Source of the DNA: Lapidilactobacillus wuchangensis
Lineage (GTDB): Bacteria; Bacillota; Bacilli; Lactobacillales; Lactobacillaceae
Direction of reading: 5' to 3'
Length of the DNA stretch: 64,000 nucleotides
Assembly: GCF_003946645.1 (NCBI RefSeq)
Contig: NZ_RHOU01000001.1
Span: forward strand, 372,001-436,000
Every line of letters begins with the position of its first letter. Position 1 is the stretch's first letter. Below the pieces are notes generated by a model that worked only from the letters and a program-made list of their open reading frames with translations, did no database searches and was not told the origin of the DNA. Both the position numbers and the translations under genes were made by a program. Positions 7,971 through 16,352 of this stretch are shown here, piece after piece.

Positions 7971-10142
7971 TTATGGTTCCGCCAATTTGACGGTAATTGT
8001 TTTGTTGGTGGTTAGTACCTCGCCAGCGCCAAGGCTTTGACTCGTCACATAACCAGTCCCACTAAACTTAAATTGACAACCAGTAATCTCTGCTAATTTT
8101 AACACATCATTTTTCGACCAGCCAACTACATTCGGCATGGTCATTGCGCCTTCAGTTAATAGCACAATTCTTTGCTTAGCAATAACTTTCTCGTCAGCGA
8201 CCGGTAATTGTTGAACAATCTTAGTTCCTTGCCCAACTTGAGCAACTGTTAACCCTTTTTCTTGAGCTGTTTTGGTTGCTGCTGCCGCTGAGAGTCCAGT
8301 TAGCTTCGGCATTTTAATCGAATTCTCGTTTAAATCAGCACTTGTGGTCCGATATTTTAAAGCCCGTTTCATTAATGGATTGAAAATTTCTGACATGATT
8401 TTTTCAGCTGAAGTATCAGTCAAATCAGGTTGTTGAATGGTCAAATACAAAACATATTCAGGATCATCAGCTGGAGCAATACCACCAACTGAGAAAATAT
8501 AGTTTTCCGAACCGGTTAAATACTTGCCATCGTCACCAGCAATTTGGGCAGTCCCAGTTTTCACAGCAATTTGATTCTCATAACCATCGATTTTGAAAAC
8601 TGAACCAGTCCCGTAATCTTTCTCGACAACATCACGCATTGCGGCAATTACTTGCTTCGCCGTGTCAGCTGAAATCGGCTGACCCAATACTTTAGTCGGA
8701 TAATTGGTGACCTTACCGCTATTACTAATCGTTTTATCGACGATTTGTGGCTGTAACATCTGGCCGCCATTCGCAATGGCGCTAAGGTAGGACATCATCT
8801 GCATAACCGTCACATCAACCCCTTGACCAAAGGAAGTAATTGCCCGATCAAGTGGCGTCTTGAATTGAATACTACCACTGGCCTCACCTGGCAAAGTAAT
8901 GCCAGTCTTTTGACCCACATGGAAACGATTCAAATATTGTTGCCAAACTTGTGCGCCCATTGACCGCTCAATCGCAACGGCACCTGTGTTACTCGACCGG
9001 GGAATGACTTCTGAAAACGGAATTGTACCCCAACCAGAATTATTCCAGTCATGAATAGTTGAATCCCCAATCGTCACTGAACCAGATTGATAAGTGGCAT
9101 TGGGATTATAGTGGCCAGAATCGATTGCTGCTGACAAGGTCAACAGTTTGAAAACAGAACCGGGCTCGTAAGTATCTTCAACTAAACTATCACGCCAAAG
9201 ATCGCCTAAGCCCTTCTTAGTCGCCGCATTAAAGGTTGGTCGTTGCGTGGCCGTTACAATTTTACCGGTTTTAGCATTCATTAAAACCGCGTCCATTTTT
9301 TTCGGCTTGTATTTATCTTGAACATTCTGCATCAATTGTTCCATATAGCTTTGCAAACGTGCGTCCAGACTTAAATAAACGTCGCTACCATTGACCGCTT
9401 GTTTAGTCACGGTTTTGGATCCAGGAATATTATAACCGTATGAGTCCCGTTTGCTGACCTGCCAACCATTTTTACCGGTTAAAATTTGATTAAAATATTT
9501 TTCAATTCCTAAAATCCCAGTCAATTGTTTGGTGCTAACATTATTTTCAGTTTTAGAATCGGCTAATTGTGCCAAACCCACAACGTGCGAAGCAAAGGTG
9601 CCGTTGGGATACATACGTGAAGGCGTATCCGTGAAGAAAATCCCCGGCAATTTAGCCGCTTCAATCTTCTGCTTCACGTCTAAAGACAAATTCCGACCAG
9701 CACTACCAAATTCAACTTGGTAATTTTTTTGCGATAAAAATTGCAGTATTTTATCAGCTGGCAAATTTATATATTGGCTGAGCACTTGAGCCGTTTTATT
9801 TTTATCAGTGACATAAAGTGGCTTGCCAGCCGCACTAACACTCTTCTTATCTAGAACGGCATAAAGAGTGTAGACGTTGGAGTCTTCAGCCAAAATATTG
9901 GCATTCGTATCATAAATCGTGCCCCGGCGTGCGCGCAAAACGTTATCCTGCTGGTAAATTTGCTTGGTCTTTTGACTTAAGTCAACTGTCCCCACATGTC
10001 CACTAGCCGCGATGTAGCTGAAACGAATGATAAAAAACAGGAGAACCGCTGACATGATCAGCATCAAGATAAATCCTGTCTTGATCCGATTTTGCTGCGT
10101 CCTCCTAGCTGTTTTTCTATTTCTAATTTCTTTTGGGGTCAT
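7971..10142 (-). CDS. ftsI: Septal penicillin-binding protein PBP2X/FtsI with PASTA domains
   Basis: A class B penicillin-binding protein that cross-links septal peptidoglycan. One N-terminal transmembrane helix lies near residues 22-45. A dimerisation/pedestal domain (about 60-240) precedes the transpeptidase domain with SxxK as SVFK (329-332), SxN as SSN (383-385) and KTG as KTGT (528-531). Two PASTA repeats follow (about 605-723), the PBP2X pattern of Lactobacillales. The N-terminus overlaps the ftsL stop by 4 bp. All three catalytic motifs are intact, and the 723-residue length is normal for the PASTA-bearing type. Confidence 0.96.
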   Translation of the reverse strand: MTPKEIRNRKTARRTQQNRIKTGFILMLIMSAVLLFFIIRFSYIAASGHVGTVDLSQKTKQIYQQDNVLRARRGTIYDTNANILAEDSNVYTLYAVLDKKSVSAAGKPLYVTDKNKTAQVLSQYINLPADKILQFLSQKNYQVEFGSAGRNLSLDVKQKIEAAKLPGIFFTDTPSRMYPNGTFASHVVGLAQLADSKTENNVSTKQLTGILGIEKYFNQILTGKNGWQVSKRDSYGYNIPGSKTVTKQAVNGSDVYLSLDARLQSYMEQLMQNVQDKYKPKKMDAVLMNAKTGKIVTATQRPTFNAATKKGLGDLWRDSLVEDTYEPGSVFKLLTLSAAIDSGHYNPNATYQSGSVTIGDSTIHDWNNSGWGTIPFSEVIPRSSNTGAVAIERSMGAQVWQQYLNRFHVGQKTGITLPGEASGSIQFKTPLDRAITSFGQGVDVTVMQMMSYLSAIANGGQMLQPQIVDKTISNSGKVTNYPTKVLGQPISADTAKQVIAAMRDVVEKDYGTGSVFKIDGYENQIAVKTGTAQIAGDDGKYLTGSENYIFSVGGIAPADDPEYVLYLTIQQPDLTDTSAEKIMSEIFNPLMKRALKYRTTSADLNENSIKMPKLTGLSAAAATKTAQEKGLTVAQVGQGTKIVQQLPVADEKVIAKQRIVLLTEGAMTMPNVVGWSKNDVLKLAEITGCQFKFSGTGYVTSQSLGAGEVLTTNKTITVKLAEP

Positions 10143-10510
10143 TTGCTGACATTCCTAACATTAGCGTCGTTAAAAGTTAAGCCATTTTTTTGAGCATAAG
10201 CCGACAAGCGATCAGAACTTGACAGCTCGCTAACTTCTTGGCGTAAATCAACATTGGCGGCTTTAATTTGCGAGATTTTAACTTGAACATCCTGCAGTTG
10301 TCGCTGAGTACCAGCAATGCCAACATTTGTATGTACGAGAAAAACCATTAAGGCAATTGTCAATAACCCGGTACAACAAGCACAAATTCGTTCTAAGCCT
10401 GAAAAGGCAACCCGTGTTGATTGTGCTTGAGCGACACCAGCAGGTTCAACTGGTGTACTTGGTGTCACTAATGGTTCGGTTTCAATTTTTCTAACTGTAT
10501 TATCATTCAT
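10139..10510 (-). CDS. ftsL: Cell division protein FtsL
   Basis: A 123-residue bitopic protein with a cytoplasmic N-terminus of about 45 residues and one transmembrane helix (near 47-66). A heptad-like coiled-coil ectodomain follows (RQLQDVQVKISQIKAANVDL). This layout and the position between rsmH and the septal PBP gene identify FtsL, which partners DivIB and DivIC. FtsL is poorly conserved in sequence, so the call relies on topology and gene order. Confidence 0.9.
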   Translation of the reverse strand: MNDNTVRKIETEPLVTPSTPVEPAGVAQAQSTRVAFSGLERICACCTGLLTIALMVFLVHTNVGIAGTQRQLQDVQVKISQIKAANVDLRQEVSELSSSDRLSAYAQKNGLTFNDANVRNVSK

Positions 10511-10541
10511 TTTAAATACCCCAATATTTAAGTAACGTTAT

Positions 10542-11504
10542 TTAGTTAGCTAATTTAATTTTTTCAGCAACGCGTAATTTGGCACTGTGCGCCCGATGAT
10601 TCTCGGCTAATTCTTCAGCTGTTGGCAGAATTGGCTTGCGTTGAATAATCTTCAACGTTGGCTTTAATTCTTCAGGAATCACTGGCAAACCAGGTGGCAA
10701 TTCCACTTCAGCATAGGACTTCATTGTTTGTTTAACAATGCGATCTTCCAACGATTGGAAGGTAATCACGCTGAGACGACCATTTAAATCCAACAAATCG
10801 ATGGCTTGATCAAGACTGTCAGATAAAGCACTCAGCTCATCATTAACCGCAATTCGAATTGCCTGAAAAGTCCGTTTAGCCGGATGACCGCCAGTTCGTC
10901 TAGTCGCCGCAGGAATCGCTTCTTTCACCAATTCCGCCAACTCAGTCGTTGTTGCAATTGGTGCGATGGCCCGCTGTCGTTCAATCGCACGCGCAATCGG
11001 TTTGGCAAACTTTTCTTCGCCATAGCGATTAATGATCCGCACTAAATCTTGATATGACCACTGATTGACCACAATCGAAGCGGTCAAGGGATTTTCTTGA
11101 TCCATCCGCATATCCAACGGCGCCGTCAAGCGATAACTAAAGCCACGGTCAACTTGATCAAGTTGTGGTGATGAGACCCCCAAGTCATACAAAACACCAT
11201 CAACCCGTGTGACACCTAATTTCTGCAATTCAGTTGCCAATTGACGAAAATTGGCATGTATTAAAGTCACTCGCGTGGGATCCTGAAACGTTGGATCATT
11301 TTTTAATAATTGCTGACCATTCGCAATGGCCATTTCGTCCTGATCAAAGGCGAAAACATGTCCGCCTTTAAATCGGGTTAATAATTCGCGGGTATGACCA
11401 CCGCCACCAAAAGTAGCATCAACATAAATCCCATGATCATGTGGGGCCAATCCAGAAACTGTTTCTTTTAATAAAACTGTTTGATGCTTGAACAATGTTT
11501 TCAC
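10542..11504 (-). CDS. rsmH: 16S rRNA (cytosine-1402-N4)-methyltransferase RsmH
   Basis: RsmH (MraW) uses S-adenosylmethionine to N4-methylate C1402 in the decoding centre of 16S rRNA. The SAM-binding loop [14 protein letters not shown] is near residues 28-41. Family motifs [14 protein letters not shown] and [17 protein letters not shown] follow, and the [16 protein letters not shown] segment lies near residue 245. It has 320 residues and is complete. It is the second gene of the mraZ operon in nearly all bacteria that carry it. Confidence 0.97.
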   Translation of the reverse strand: MKTLFKHQTVLLKETVSGLAPHDHGIYVDATFGGGGHTRELLTRFKGGHVFAFDQDEMAIANGQQLLKNDPTFQDPTRVTLIHANFRQLATELQKLGVTRVDGVLYDLGVSSPQLDQVDRGFSYRLTAPLDMRMDQENPLTASIVVNQWSYQDLVRIINRYGEEKFAKPIARAIERQRAIAPIATTTELAELVKEAIPAATRRTGGHPAKRTFQAIRIAVNDELSALSDSLDQAIDLLDLNGRLSVITFQSLEDRIVKQTMKSYAEVELPPGLPVIPEELKPTLKIIQRKPILPTAEELAENHRAHSAKLRVAEKIKLAN

Positions 11505-11524
11505 CTCCTATTACCGTTTAATTG

Positions 11525-11956
11525 TTACAAATCAAAATCTAATAAATTTTCAGAAATATCATCAAAGTTGGCTTCGGCTTCTTGGTTAAACTGCTGCCAA
11601 AGGGTTTCATCCCAAATTTCAATCCGATCTGAGACGCCGACAACGACACAACTCTTCTGTAAATGAGCAAATTCGAGCAGTGGTTTAGCAATGTTAATTC
11701 GGCCTTGTTTATCAATTTCTTGTTCAGCAGCTGCTGCATAAAAGAAACGGACAAAAGCCCGAGCATCCTTTTTAGTGAGTGGGAGCTGGTCAAGCTTCTC
11801 TTCCAATTGCTGCCACTTCGCTAGCGGATAGCCGAATAAACAGCCATCCATGCCTCGCGTTAAAACGAAATTATCGCCTAACTCATTGCGAAATTTTGCC
11901 GGCATGATCAGCCGGCCTTTGGCATCAATTGTATGATGAAACTCACCCATTAACAT
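11525..11956 (-). CDS. mraZ: Transcriptional regulator MraZ
   Basis: MraZ is a DNA-binding protein with two SpoVT/AbrB-like half domains that regulates its own dcw operon. The 143 residues begin [16 protein letters not shown], the standard start, and the second half contains [16 protein letters not shown]. The start is preceded by a strong GGGGGTGGAG ribosome binding site. TGG-rich repeats that fit its operator lie immediately upstream (see 11981-12032). A different-frame reading inside this gene is a shadow. Confidence 0.96.
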   Translation of the reverse strand: MLMGEFHHTIDAKGRLIMPAKFRNELGDNFVLTRGMDGCLFGYPLAKWQQLEEKLDQLPLTKKDARAFVRFFYAAAAEQEIDKQGRINIAKPLLEFAHLQKSCVVVGVSDRIEIWDETLWQQFNQEAEANFDDISENLLDFDL

Positions 11957-11980
11957 TGCTCCACCCCCTATCTTGATTAA

Positions 11981-12032
11981 ATTTTACCACATCCCCCCAC
12001 TATTAACCACTTTATCTCCCATTTCCTCCACA
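11981..12032 (-). promoter_or_regulatory. mraZ promoter with MraZ-type operator repeats
   Basis: On the minus strand a -10 TAAAAT (11981-11986) lies about 25 bp before the mraZ start. Upstream of it are four TGG-led repeats (TGGAG, TGGGA, TGGTT, TGGGG) spaced 9-11 bp apart, roughly one helical turn. In the MraZ systems studied, the protein binds direct TGGG-type repeats overlapping the dcw promoter, so autoregulation is a reasonable inference. I see no strong -35, which suits a promoter occluded by a regulator. Confidence 0.6.
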
Positions 12033-12044
12033 ATTTATGAAAAC

Positions 12045-12072
12045 AAAAAAAGCCTTGATACCAAGGCTTTTT
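12045..12072 (-). terminator. Terminator between the DUF3397 gene and mraZ
   Basis: AAAGCCTTG and CAAGGCTTT form a perfect stem around a 4-base loop (ATAC on the plus strand), followed on the minus strand by a T run. It ends the DUF3397 transcript, so mraZ starts from its own promoter. Confidence 0.8.
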
Positions 12073-12153
12073 GAAACAAACATCAATTTGTAATTATTTT
12101 TTAATAAAGCGACGGCAAAGCCTATCAAATTAGGCTTACTAATCATTAGTTAA

Positions 12154-12510
12154 TTATTTCATTAACATCCACAATAAAATGAAAGCAAACCAAATGAGGC
12201 TGATCAATAAATATAGTCGCCAAACCACCCGAAAATAATGGTCAAACTGAATTTCATGACGATCAACTGCTAAAAACGCTGCATAAGCCAGTGCCAGAAT
12301 ACAAACACCAATCAAGCCAAAGGCCCAAGTGCCTTGAATATCGGCACTTTGGGCAAGTAGTTCAGTACCCACTGTTAAAAACGGTGGTAAAAAGTCATAA
12401 AAACGCCACTTCGGTCCTAAAAAACGGGCCAAAAGTGTCCGCGCTAAAATACCAACAGTTAAACCAATCAGTGGGATCAAAATTCCCAGCATTCTCAAAT
12501 TGCTTGTCAT
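12154..12510 (-). CDS. DUF3397 family membrane protein
   Basis: A 118-residue membrane protein with four hydrophobic helices. The second helix pair is separated by a short charged loop (AVDRHEIQFDHYFRV). Size, topology and position just upstream of mraZ match the DUF3397 family of lactobacilli, whose function is unknown. A terminator separates it from mraZ, so it is a neighbour of the dcw operon, not a member. Confidence 0.75.
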   Translation of the reverse strand: MTSNLRMLGILIPLIGLTVGILARTLLARFLGPKWRFYDFLPPFLTVGTELLAQSADIQGTWAFGLIGVCILALAYAAFLAVDRHEIQFDHYFRVVWRLYLLISLIWFAFILLWMLMK

Positions 12511-12539
12511 GAATGAGCTTCCTTACTTCGTATTTTTAA

Positions 12540-12568
12540 TTGAAATTTATGAGGCTTTTAAGTAGAAT
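12540..12568 (+). promoter_or_regulatory. Promoter of the small DUF4044 gene
   Basis: TTGAAA (12540-12545) and TAGAAT (12563-12568) are separated by exactly 17 bp. They lie about 30 bp upstream of the short reading frame at 12598. This is a good sigma-A-type promoter. Confidence 0.65.
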
Positions 12569-12597
12569 GAGATAGAATAAGTAAATGAGGTGTCAAC

Positions 12598-12711
12598 TTG
12601 AAGAAGAAGAAAAGTACTTTTACCAAAATTACGATGGTCTTTGTCTGGTTAATGATCATCATTACTGTTGCTGGCGTTGTTTTCGGCGCCGTTAGTGCCC
12701 TTGGTTTCTAG
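12598..12711 (+). CDS. DUF4044 family small membrane protein
   Basis: A 37-residue reading frame starting with TTG, preceded at a 5-bp spacing by the ribosome binding site GAGGTG. The product begins MKKKKSTFTKITMVFVWLM and continues into one hydrophobic helix ending AVSALGF. A lysine-rich start followed by a single transmembrane helix fits the very short DUF4044 family found next to the dcw cluster in lactobacilli; its function is unknown. It has its own promoter and terminator, which supports a real gene despite its size. Confidence 0.72.
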   Translation: MKKKKSTFTKITMVFVWLMIIITVAGVVFGAVSALGF

Positions 12712-12752
12712 GATTCAACCACCGCTTTAACCAACTTCATTCATTATCCTAA

Positions 12753-12785
12753 CGTGCCGGCCGAGCGGAAGCACGTTTTTATTTT
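12753..12785 (+). terminator. Terminator of the small DUF4044 gene
   Basis: CGTGC and GCACG flank an internal CCG/CGG pairing, followed by a TTTTTATTTT tract. It lies about 40 bp after the DUF4044 stop codon. Confidence 0.65.
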
Positions 12786-12882
12786 ACCTTAAAATAAGGC
12801 CAATTCAAAATAGAACCTCAATTAACGAACTGAGCGCCAACAAAAAAGACTACGAACAAGCCTAGCTGGCACTCAGCAAACA

Positions 12883-12931
12883 AAATACCCCATCATTATT
12901 AGACAGTAGGTCCAATAATGACGGGGTATTT
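12883..12931. terminator. Terminator downstream of thiT
   Basis: A long inverted repeat (AAATACCCC-TCATTATT against AATAATGA-GGGGTATTT) with T-rich ends on both strands. On the minus strand it follows the thiT stop by about 60 bp. It could also stop plus-strand transcription. Confidence 0.75.
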
Positions 12932-12992
12932 ATTGCAATACTTCTGAATTATCACGAATCAATCTTAGTGCCGCAATTGACCGCTGGTGATC

Positions 12993-13565
12993 TTATAAAT
13001 GACGGGTTAATAAATTCGGTAGCAACCGCACAATTAAAACAAAGACAATCACGCCTAAAATCGCATTAGCCACAAAGCTACCGCCATTGATCACTAATGA
13101 ATAGAGCCATGGTGATTGGCCCTTAGGCGCATATTGCCCCCAGAAGAAAACCCCAGAAAAATAATGCGCCGTATATTTAGCGAAATCACCAATTAGAAAT
13201 CCGGCACTGATCCAAGCAATTGCCTGGGACCAATTCTCTTGACGCAAGGCTTGGCCCACTTGCTTATGAAAGATCCCAATTAGTCCTGCCAATGCAAAAG
13301 GTAACGGATAATCTAAAATAATTTGTAAAGGATTAAATAGTGAGCCGCTGCCACGGAGCCACATATCTAATAGTCCCCAAACCAAACCCGCCATCATCCC
13401 GGGCACTGGTCCCCGTCGTAAACTATAAATACCTAAGGGAATTAAACCATAAGCAAATTGAACTGAGGAAACCCCTAAATCATGGGGAACATATTCCAAC
13501 GCCATCGCCAAACCAGCAAAAATAGCGCCCTCCACCATAATCTTCAATCGTTCATTTTCTTGCAT
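12993..13565 (-). CDS. thiT: Thiamine ECF transporter S component ThiT
   Basis: ThiT is the membrane substrate-binding (S) component that captures thiamine for an energy-coupling-factor transporter whose shared EcfAA'T module is encoded elsewhere. The 190 residues form about six helices. The motif WGLLDMWLRG and the aromatic stretch YTAHYFSGVFFWGQYAPKG resemble the thiamine-binding regions of the family. The start ATG follows AAAGGAGGAG. A TPP riboswitch precedes the gene, which independently supports thiamine as substrate. Confidence 0.93.
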   Translation of the reverse strand: MQENERLKIMVEGAIFAGLAMALEYVPHDLGVSSVQFAYGLIPLGIYSLRRGPVPGMMAGLVWGLLDMWLRGSGSLFNPLQIILDYPLPFALAGLIGIFHKQVGQALRQENWSQAIAWISAGFLIGDFAKYTAHYFSGVFFWGQYAPKGQSPWLYSLVINGGSFVANAILGVIVFVLIVRLLPNLLTRHL

Positions 13566-13585
13566 AAAAAAACTCCTCCTTTGAA

Positions 13586-13715
13586 TTTAACCATCAACAA
13601 AGTCGGAGTGTTTTTTTCACTCCATCACAATTCCTACGCGTGTATTAGCACAACAGGTTCTAGGGTCTGATCCGAAATCACTCTCAGCTACATGAGCTCC
13701 CCTTTGTGATGGCAT
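13586..13715 (-). promoter_or_regulatory. TPP riboswitch (THI box) controlling thiT
   Basis: On the minus strand the leader carries the THI-box landmarks in order: GGGGAGCT, GCTGAGAG, CAGACCC, GAACCTG and CGTAGGAA. They are closed by a P1 stem formed by CCATCACAA and TTGTGATGG (plus positions about 13622-13712). No terminator with a T tract follows. Instead CACTCC after the aptamer can pair either with GGAGTG overlapping the 3' side of P1 or with the thiT ribosome binding site, which suggests control of translation initiation. Confidence 0.92.
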
Positions 13716-13736
13716 ATTCGGTTTTTGATACTTATT

Positions 13737-13765
13737 ATTTAACGCTGAATCCGGCTAAAAGTCAA
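13737..13765 (-). promoter_or_regulatory. Promoter of the thiT riboswitch transcript
   Basis: On the minus strand TTGACT (13760-13765) and TTAAAT (13737-13742) are 17 bp apart. They lie just upstream of the first THI-box stem, the expected place for the thiT transcription start. Confidence 0.55.
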
Positions 13766-13807
13766 TCTTTATGGCCAATCCCCGCAAATGTCTCAGCCTG
13801 GTCGAGA

Positions 13808-14620
13808 TTACTTAATGGCCAAGTCCTGCTGGAACCATTTCTGACTAAGTCGCGAAACCGTGCCATCATTGGTTAATTCCACAAGGGCCTGATTAATGCG
13901 CCGCCGTAATTTCGTATCTTGTTTGCGCATCCCGATTGCGAAAGTTTCCTCAGGATAACCACCACTAATGATGCGATACTTATTTGCACTGTGCTGCTGA
14001 CGCACATAATACCCAGCATAAATGCTGTCACCAACCACACCTTGAATCCGCCCAGCTTGCAAATCAAGAAAAGCTGTATTGAAGTTTTCATACAGGACTG
14101 CATTATGATCAGCAACAATATTTTTCAAAACAGTTGGCTTTTGGTTAAATAATGTTTGTCCAGACGAGCCATTCTGCACCCCGACCTTCTTTTGGCGCAT
14201 ATCGGCAAAAGATTTGATATTGTCTTGCCGTAAAGTCACTAAAACTTGCTGATTTCGTAAATAAGGTTGGGAAAAAGCAACTTTTTTGGCCCGCGCTGCT
14301 GTCTTCGTGTAACCATTCCAAATCAAATCGATCGTCCCATTTTTTAATTCTGTCTCTTTCATGTTCCAATCAATTGCCTGAAAAGTTACTTTCTGATTTA
14401 ACTTGCGACCAACTGCCCGGGCTAAATCAATATCAAATCCGGCTAAACTACCATCTTGCCGCTGAAAGCCCATAGGCACAAAGGTGTCATCCAACCCAAT
14501 AATTAAAGGCCGCTGTCCCTGATTGACTTGCTTCAAATTACGCACACCACCGCAGCTACTCAAGGTTAATCCCAAAATCAGCAGCCCGATTAATGCTAAA
14601 GAACGTTTGACTTTATTCAT
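13808..14620 (-). CDS. Polar amino-acid ABC transporter, substrate-binding lipoprotein
   Basis: An extracellular solute-binding protein of family 3, membrane-anchored through lipidation. The start at 14620 (MNKVKRSLAL) has GAGGTG at 6-bp spacing. A signal peptide ends in the lipobox LSSC with Cys23. The mature part starts with the family-3 signature RPLIIGLDDTFVPMGF and includes GFDIDLARAVG and the IDWNMKETELKNGTIDLIWNG motif. It is the third gene of a permease-ATPase-binding protein operon under a T-box leader. The exact amino acid cannot be read from the sequence. Confidence 0.9.
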   Translation of the reverse strand: MNKVKRSLALIGLLILGLTLSSCGGVRNLKQVNQGQRPLIIGLDDTFVPMGFQRQDGSLAGFDIDLARAVGRKLNQKVTFQAIDWNMKETELKNGTIDLIWNGYTKTAARAKKVAFSQPYLRNQQVLVTLRQDNIKSFADMRQKKVGVQNGSSGQTLFNQKPTVLKNIVADHNAVLYENFNTAFLDLQAGRIQGVVGDSIYAGYYVRQQHSANKYRIISGGYPEETFAIGMRKQDTKLRRRINQALVELTNDGTVSRLSQKWFQQDLAIK

Positions 14621-14630
14621 CCCGATCACC

Positions 14631-15266
14631 TCACTGCAATGGTGCTAAATGATAAGTTTGATCGGCAATTTGTTCGGCAAAAGTCAAATCATGAGTGACT
14701 ACGATTTGGGTCATGCCGGTTTGCTTCAACTGTAGCAGCAAGTGGCTAACACTATCACGTAAATTTGGGTCCAAAGCCGAAGTTGGCTCATCATAACATA
14801 AAATTTGCGGTTTCAAGGCAAGGGCCCGCGCAATACTGACCCGTTGTTTCTGGCCACCGGAAAGTTGGAACGGATATTGTTCAGCTTGTTGGGCCAATCC
14901 TAATTGAGTCAACAATGCCGTTGCTTGTTTTTGAGCATCGTCAGCTGATAATAAGCCGGTTAATTTCGGTGCCAACATCACATTTTCTAAGGTGGTCAAA
15001 TGTGGAAATAACCGAAAGTCTTGGAAAACAACGCCAATCACACCTTGTTGTAAATTATCCCGACTTGGTTGAAAGTCTTGTTGGTTAAGCTGAATCTGGC
15101 CTTGATCGAAATCCGCTAGCCCGGTAATGATTCGTAAGAGCGTAGTTTTGCCGGCGCCACTAGGACCGACGATACATAAAGTTTCACCATCATTGACGGT
15201 CAACGAAACATCTTTTAAAATTTGCCGCCCAGCAATTGTTTTCCCAATATTAGTCAACGTTAACAT
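14631..15266 (-). CDS. Polar amino-acid ABC transporter ATPase
   Basis: The cytoplasmic ATPase of the GlnQ/HisP type energises amino-acid uptake. Walker A GPSGAGKTT is at residues 34-42, the Q-loop FQDF near 81-84, the signature LSGGQKQR at 135-142, Walker B with DEPTSALD at 159-166, and the switch histidine in THD near 193-195. At 211 residues it is short for the family (usually about 240), with the reduction at the C-terminus; every catalytic motif is intact. It lies between the permease and the binding protein genes. Confidence 0.93.
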   Translation of the reverse strand: MLTLTNIGKTIAGRQILKDVSLTVNDGETLCIVGPSGAGKTTLLRIITGLADFDQGQIQLNQQDFQPSRDNLQQGVIGVVFQDFRLFPHLTTLENVMLAPKLTGLLSADDAQKQATALLTQLGLAQQAEQYPFQLSGGQKQRVSIARALALKPQILCYDEPTSALDPNLRDSVSHLLLQLKQTGMTQIVVTHDLTFAEQIADQTYHLAPLQ

Positions 15267-15277
15267 TATGAAGCCCC

Positions 15278-15925
15278 CTATTCGTAGTATGCGTAGTGCC
15301 GCTCAGCTCGACGTAACAACCAAGTTAAAACAGCGGTTAGCAGTAAATAAATTGCGGCAACTGCCAGCAATGGTAATAAGGTCACGTCACGAGCCATAGC
15401 GATATTCCCGGCCCGCAATAAATCACCAAGGCCAATTACATAAACTAAGGAAGAATCCTTCACCAAATTGATGACTTCATTACCGATCGCTGGGATCACT
15501 TTTTTATTCACTTGCGGCAAGATAATATGCATAAATATTTGTTGTGGCTTTAACTTCAGCATTTGGGCAGCTTCGATTTGACCTTGGTCGACACTTTGCA
15601 AGCCGCCACGGAAAATCTCGGCGAAATAAGCCGCGTAATTCAGTACAAAAGCGAATAAGGCCGCGCTGTATCTTTCGAGGACAATGTGAATCAATGGCAG
15701 CCCATAAAAAACAAAAATTAACTGCAGCAATAACGGTGTGCCACGCATGACCCACACATAAAAATCAAGTAAAGCGCGTAGTGGCTTAAAGCGACTACGT
15801 AAGCCGACGCTGACTAATAATCCCAAGGGTAACGCCAGTAATAACGTTAATCCGAAAATACTCAAGGTCATTTTGGTCCCATTAATCAATGCTGGAAAAA
15901 TTCCGGTAAAATATTGCCAACTCAT
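15278..15925 (-). CDS. Polar amino-acid ABC transporter permease
   Basis: A HisM/GlnP-type inner-membrane permease with about five helices (215 residues). The start is placed at ATG 15925 (MSWQYFTGIFPALING) because AAAGGAGTG precedes it; the longer reading runs into the T-box terminator. The family EAA-type motif appears as IEAAQMLKLKPQQIFMHIILPQ near residues 130-150, and the early VWVMRGTPLLLQL stretch is also typical. It is the first gene of the operon, 26 bp after the T-box terminator hairpin. Confidence 0.93.
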   Translation of the reverse strand: MSWQYFTGIFPALINGTKMTLSIFGLTLLLALPLGLLVSVGLRSRFKPLRALLDFYVWVMRGTPLLLQLIFVFYGLPLIHIVLERYSAALFAFVLNYAAYFAEIFRGGLQSVDQGQIEAAQMLKLKPQQIFMHIILPQVNKKVIPAIGNEVINLVKDSSLVYVIGLGDLLRAGNIAMARDVTLLPLLAVAAIYLLLTAVLTWLLRRAERHYAYYE

Positions 15926-15950
15926 TTGACTCACTCCTTTTTTTAAATAA

Positions 15951-16264
15951 AAAAACACCCTCTAAACGATAATCGTCTAGAGGGTGTTCATTATGTATAA
16001 ACACGGTTCCACCTCATGATCCCATTTATCTCACAATAAATGGCTCCACCAGTTTCCTAAAAAACTGACCATTAACGGCGGCAACCGGACCAACTTTAAG
16101 TATTGATAACCTGTTAATTTGACAGGGTTAAAAATAGACTGACATTGATCAGCAAAAATTGTTGTGCATGTTAACATATCTCTTCTTTGCAGCCATCCAG
16201 AAGCTCTCTTATCATAGCGGTTAACATCGGGACAATTTATCGCGATTGAATATTTATTAGATTG
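15951..16264 (-). promoter_or_regulatory. T-box riboswitch upstream of the amino-acid ABC transporter
   Basis: The minus-strand leader shows a distal Stem I with GAGAG-CTTCT-GGATGGCTGCAA-AGAAG and a base helix formed by ATGTTAAC and GTTAACAT. The T-box motif AGGTGGAACCGTG (plus 16002-16014) follows. A strong terminator hairpin ends the leader (AACACCCTCTA / TAGAGGGTGTT plus a T run, 15951-15989). Uncharged tRNA would therefore switch on amino-acid uptake. I cannot fix the specifier codon with confidence, so the amino acid remains unassigned. Confidence 0.88.
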
Positions 16265-16269
16265 ACATT

Positions 16270-16297
16270 ATTCTAGCATCCGTCAGAAAATTGTCAA
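16270..16297 (-). promoter_or_regulatory. Promoter of the amino-acid transporter T-box transcript
   Basis: On the minus strand a consensus -35 TTGACA (16292-16297) and -10 TAGAAT (16270-16275) are 16 bp apart. They lie immediately upstream of the T-box leader. Confidence 0.72.
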
Positions 16298-16352
16298 GCG
16301 AAAAATAAATTTTTTTTATTTGGTTTTTAAATTTTAGAAAATATCAAACATC

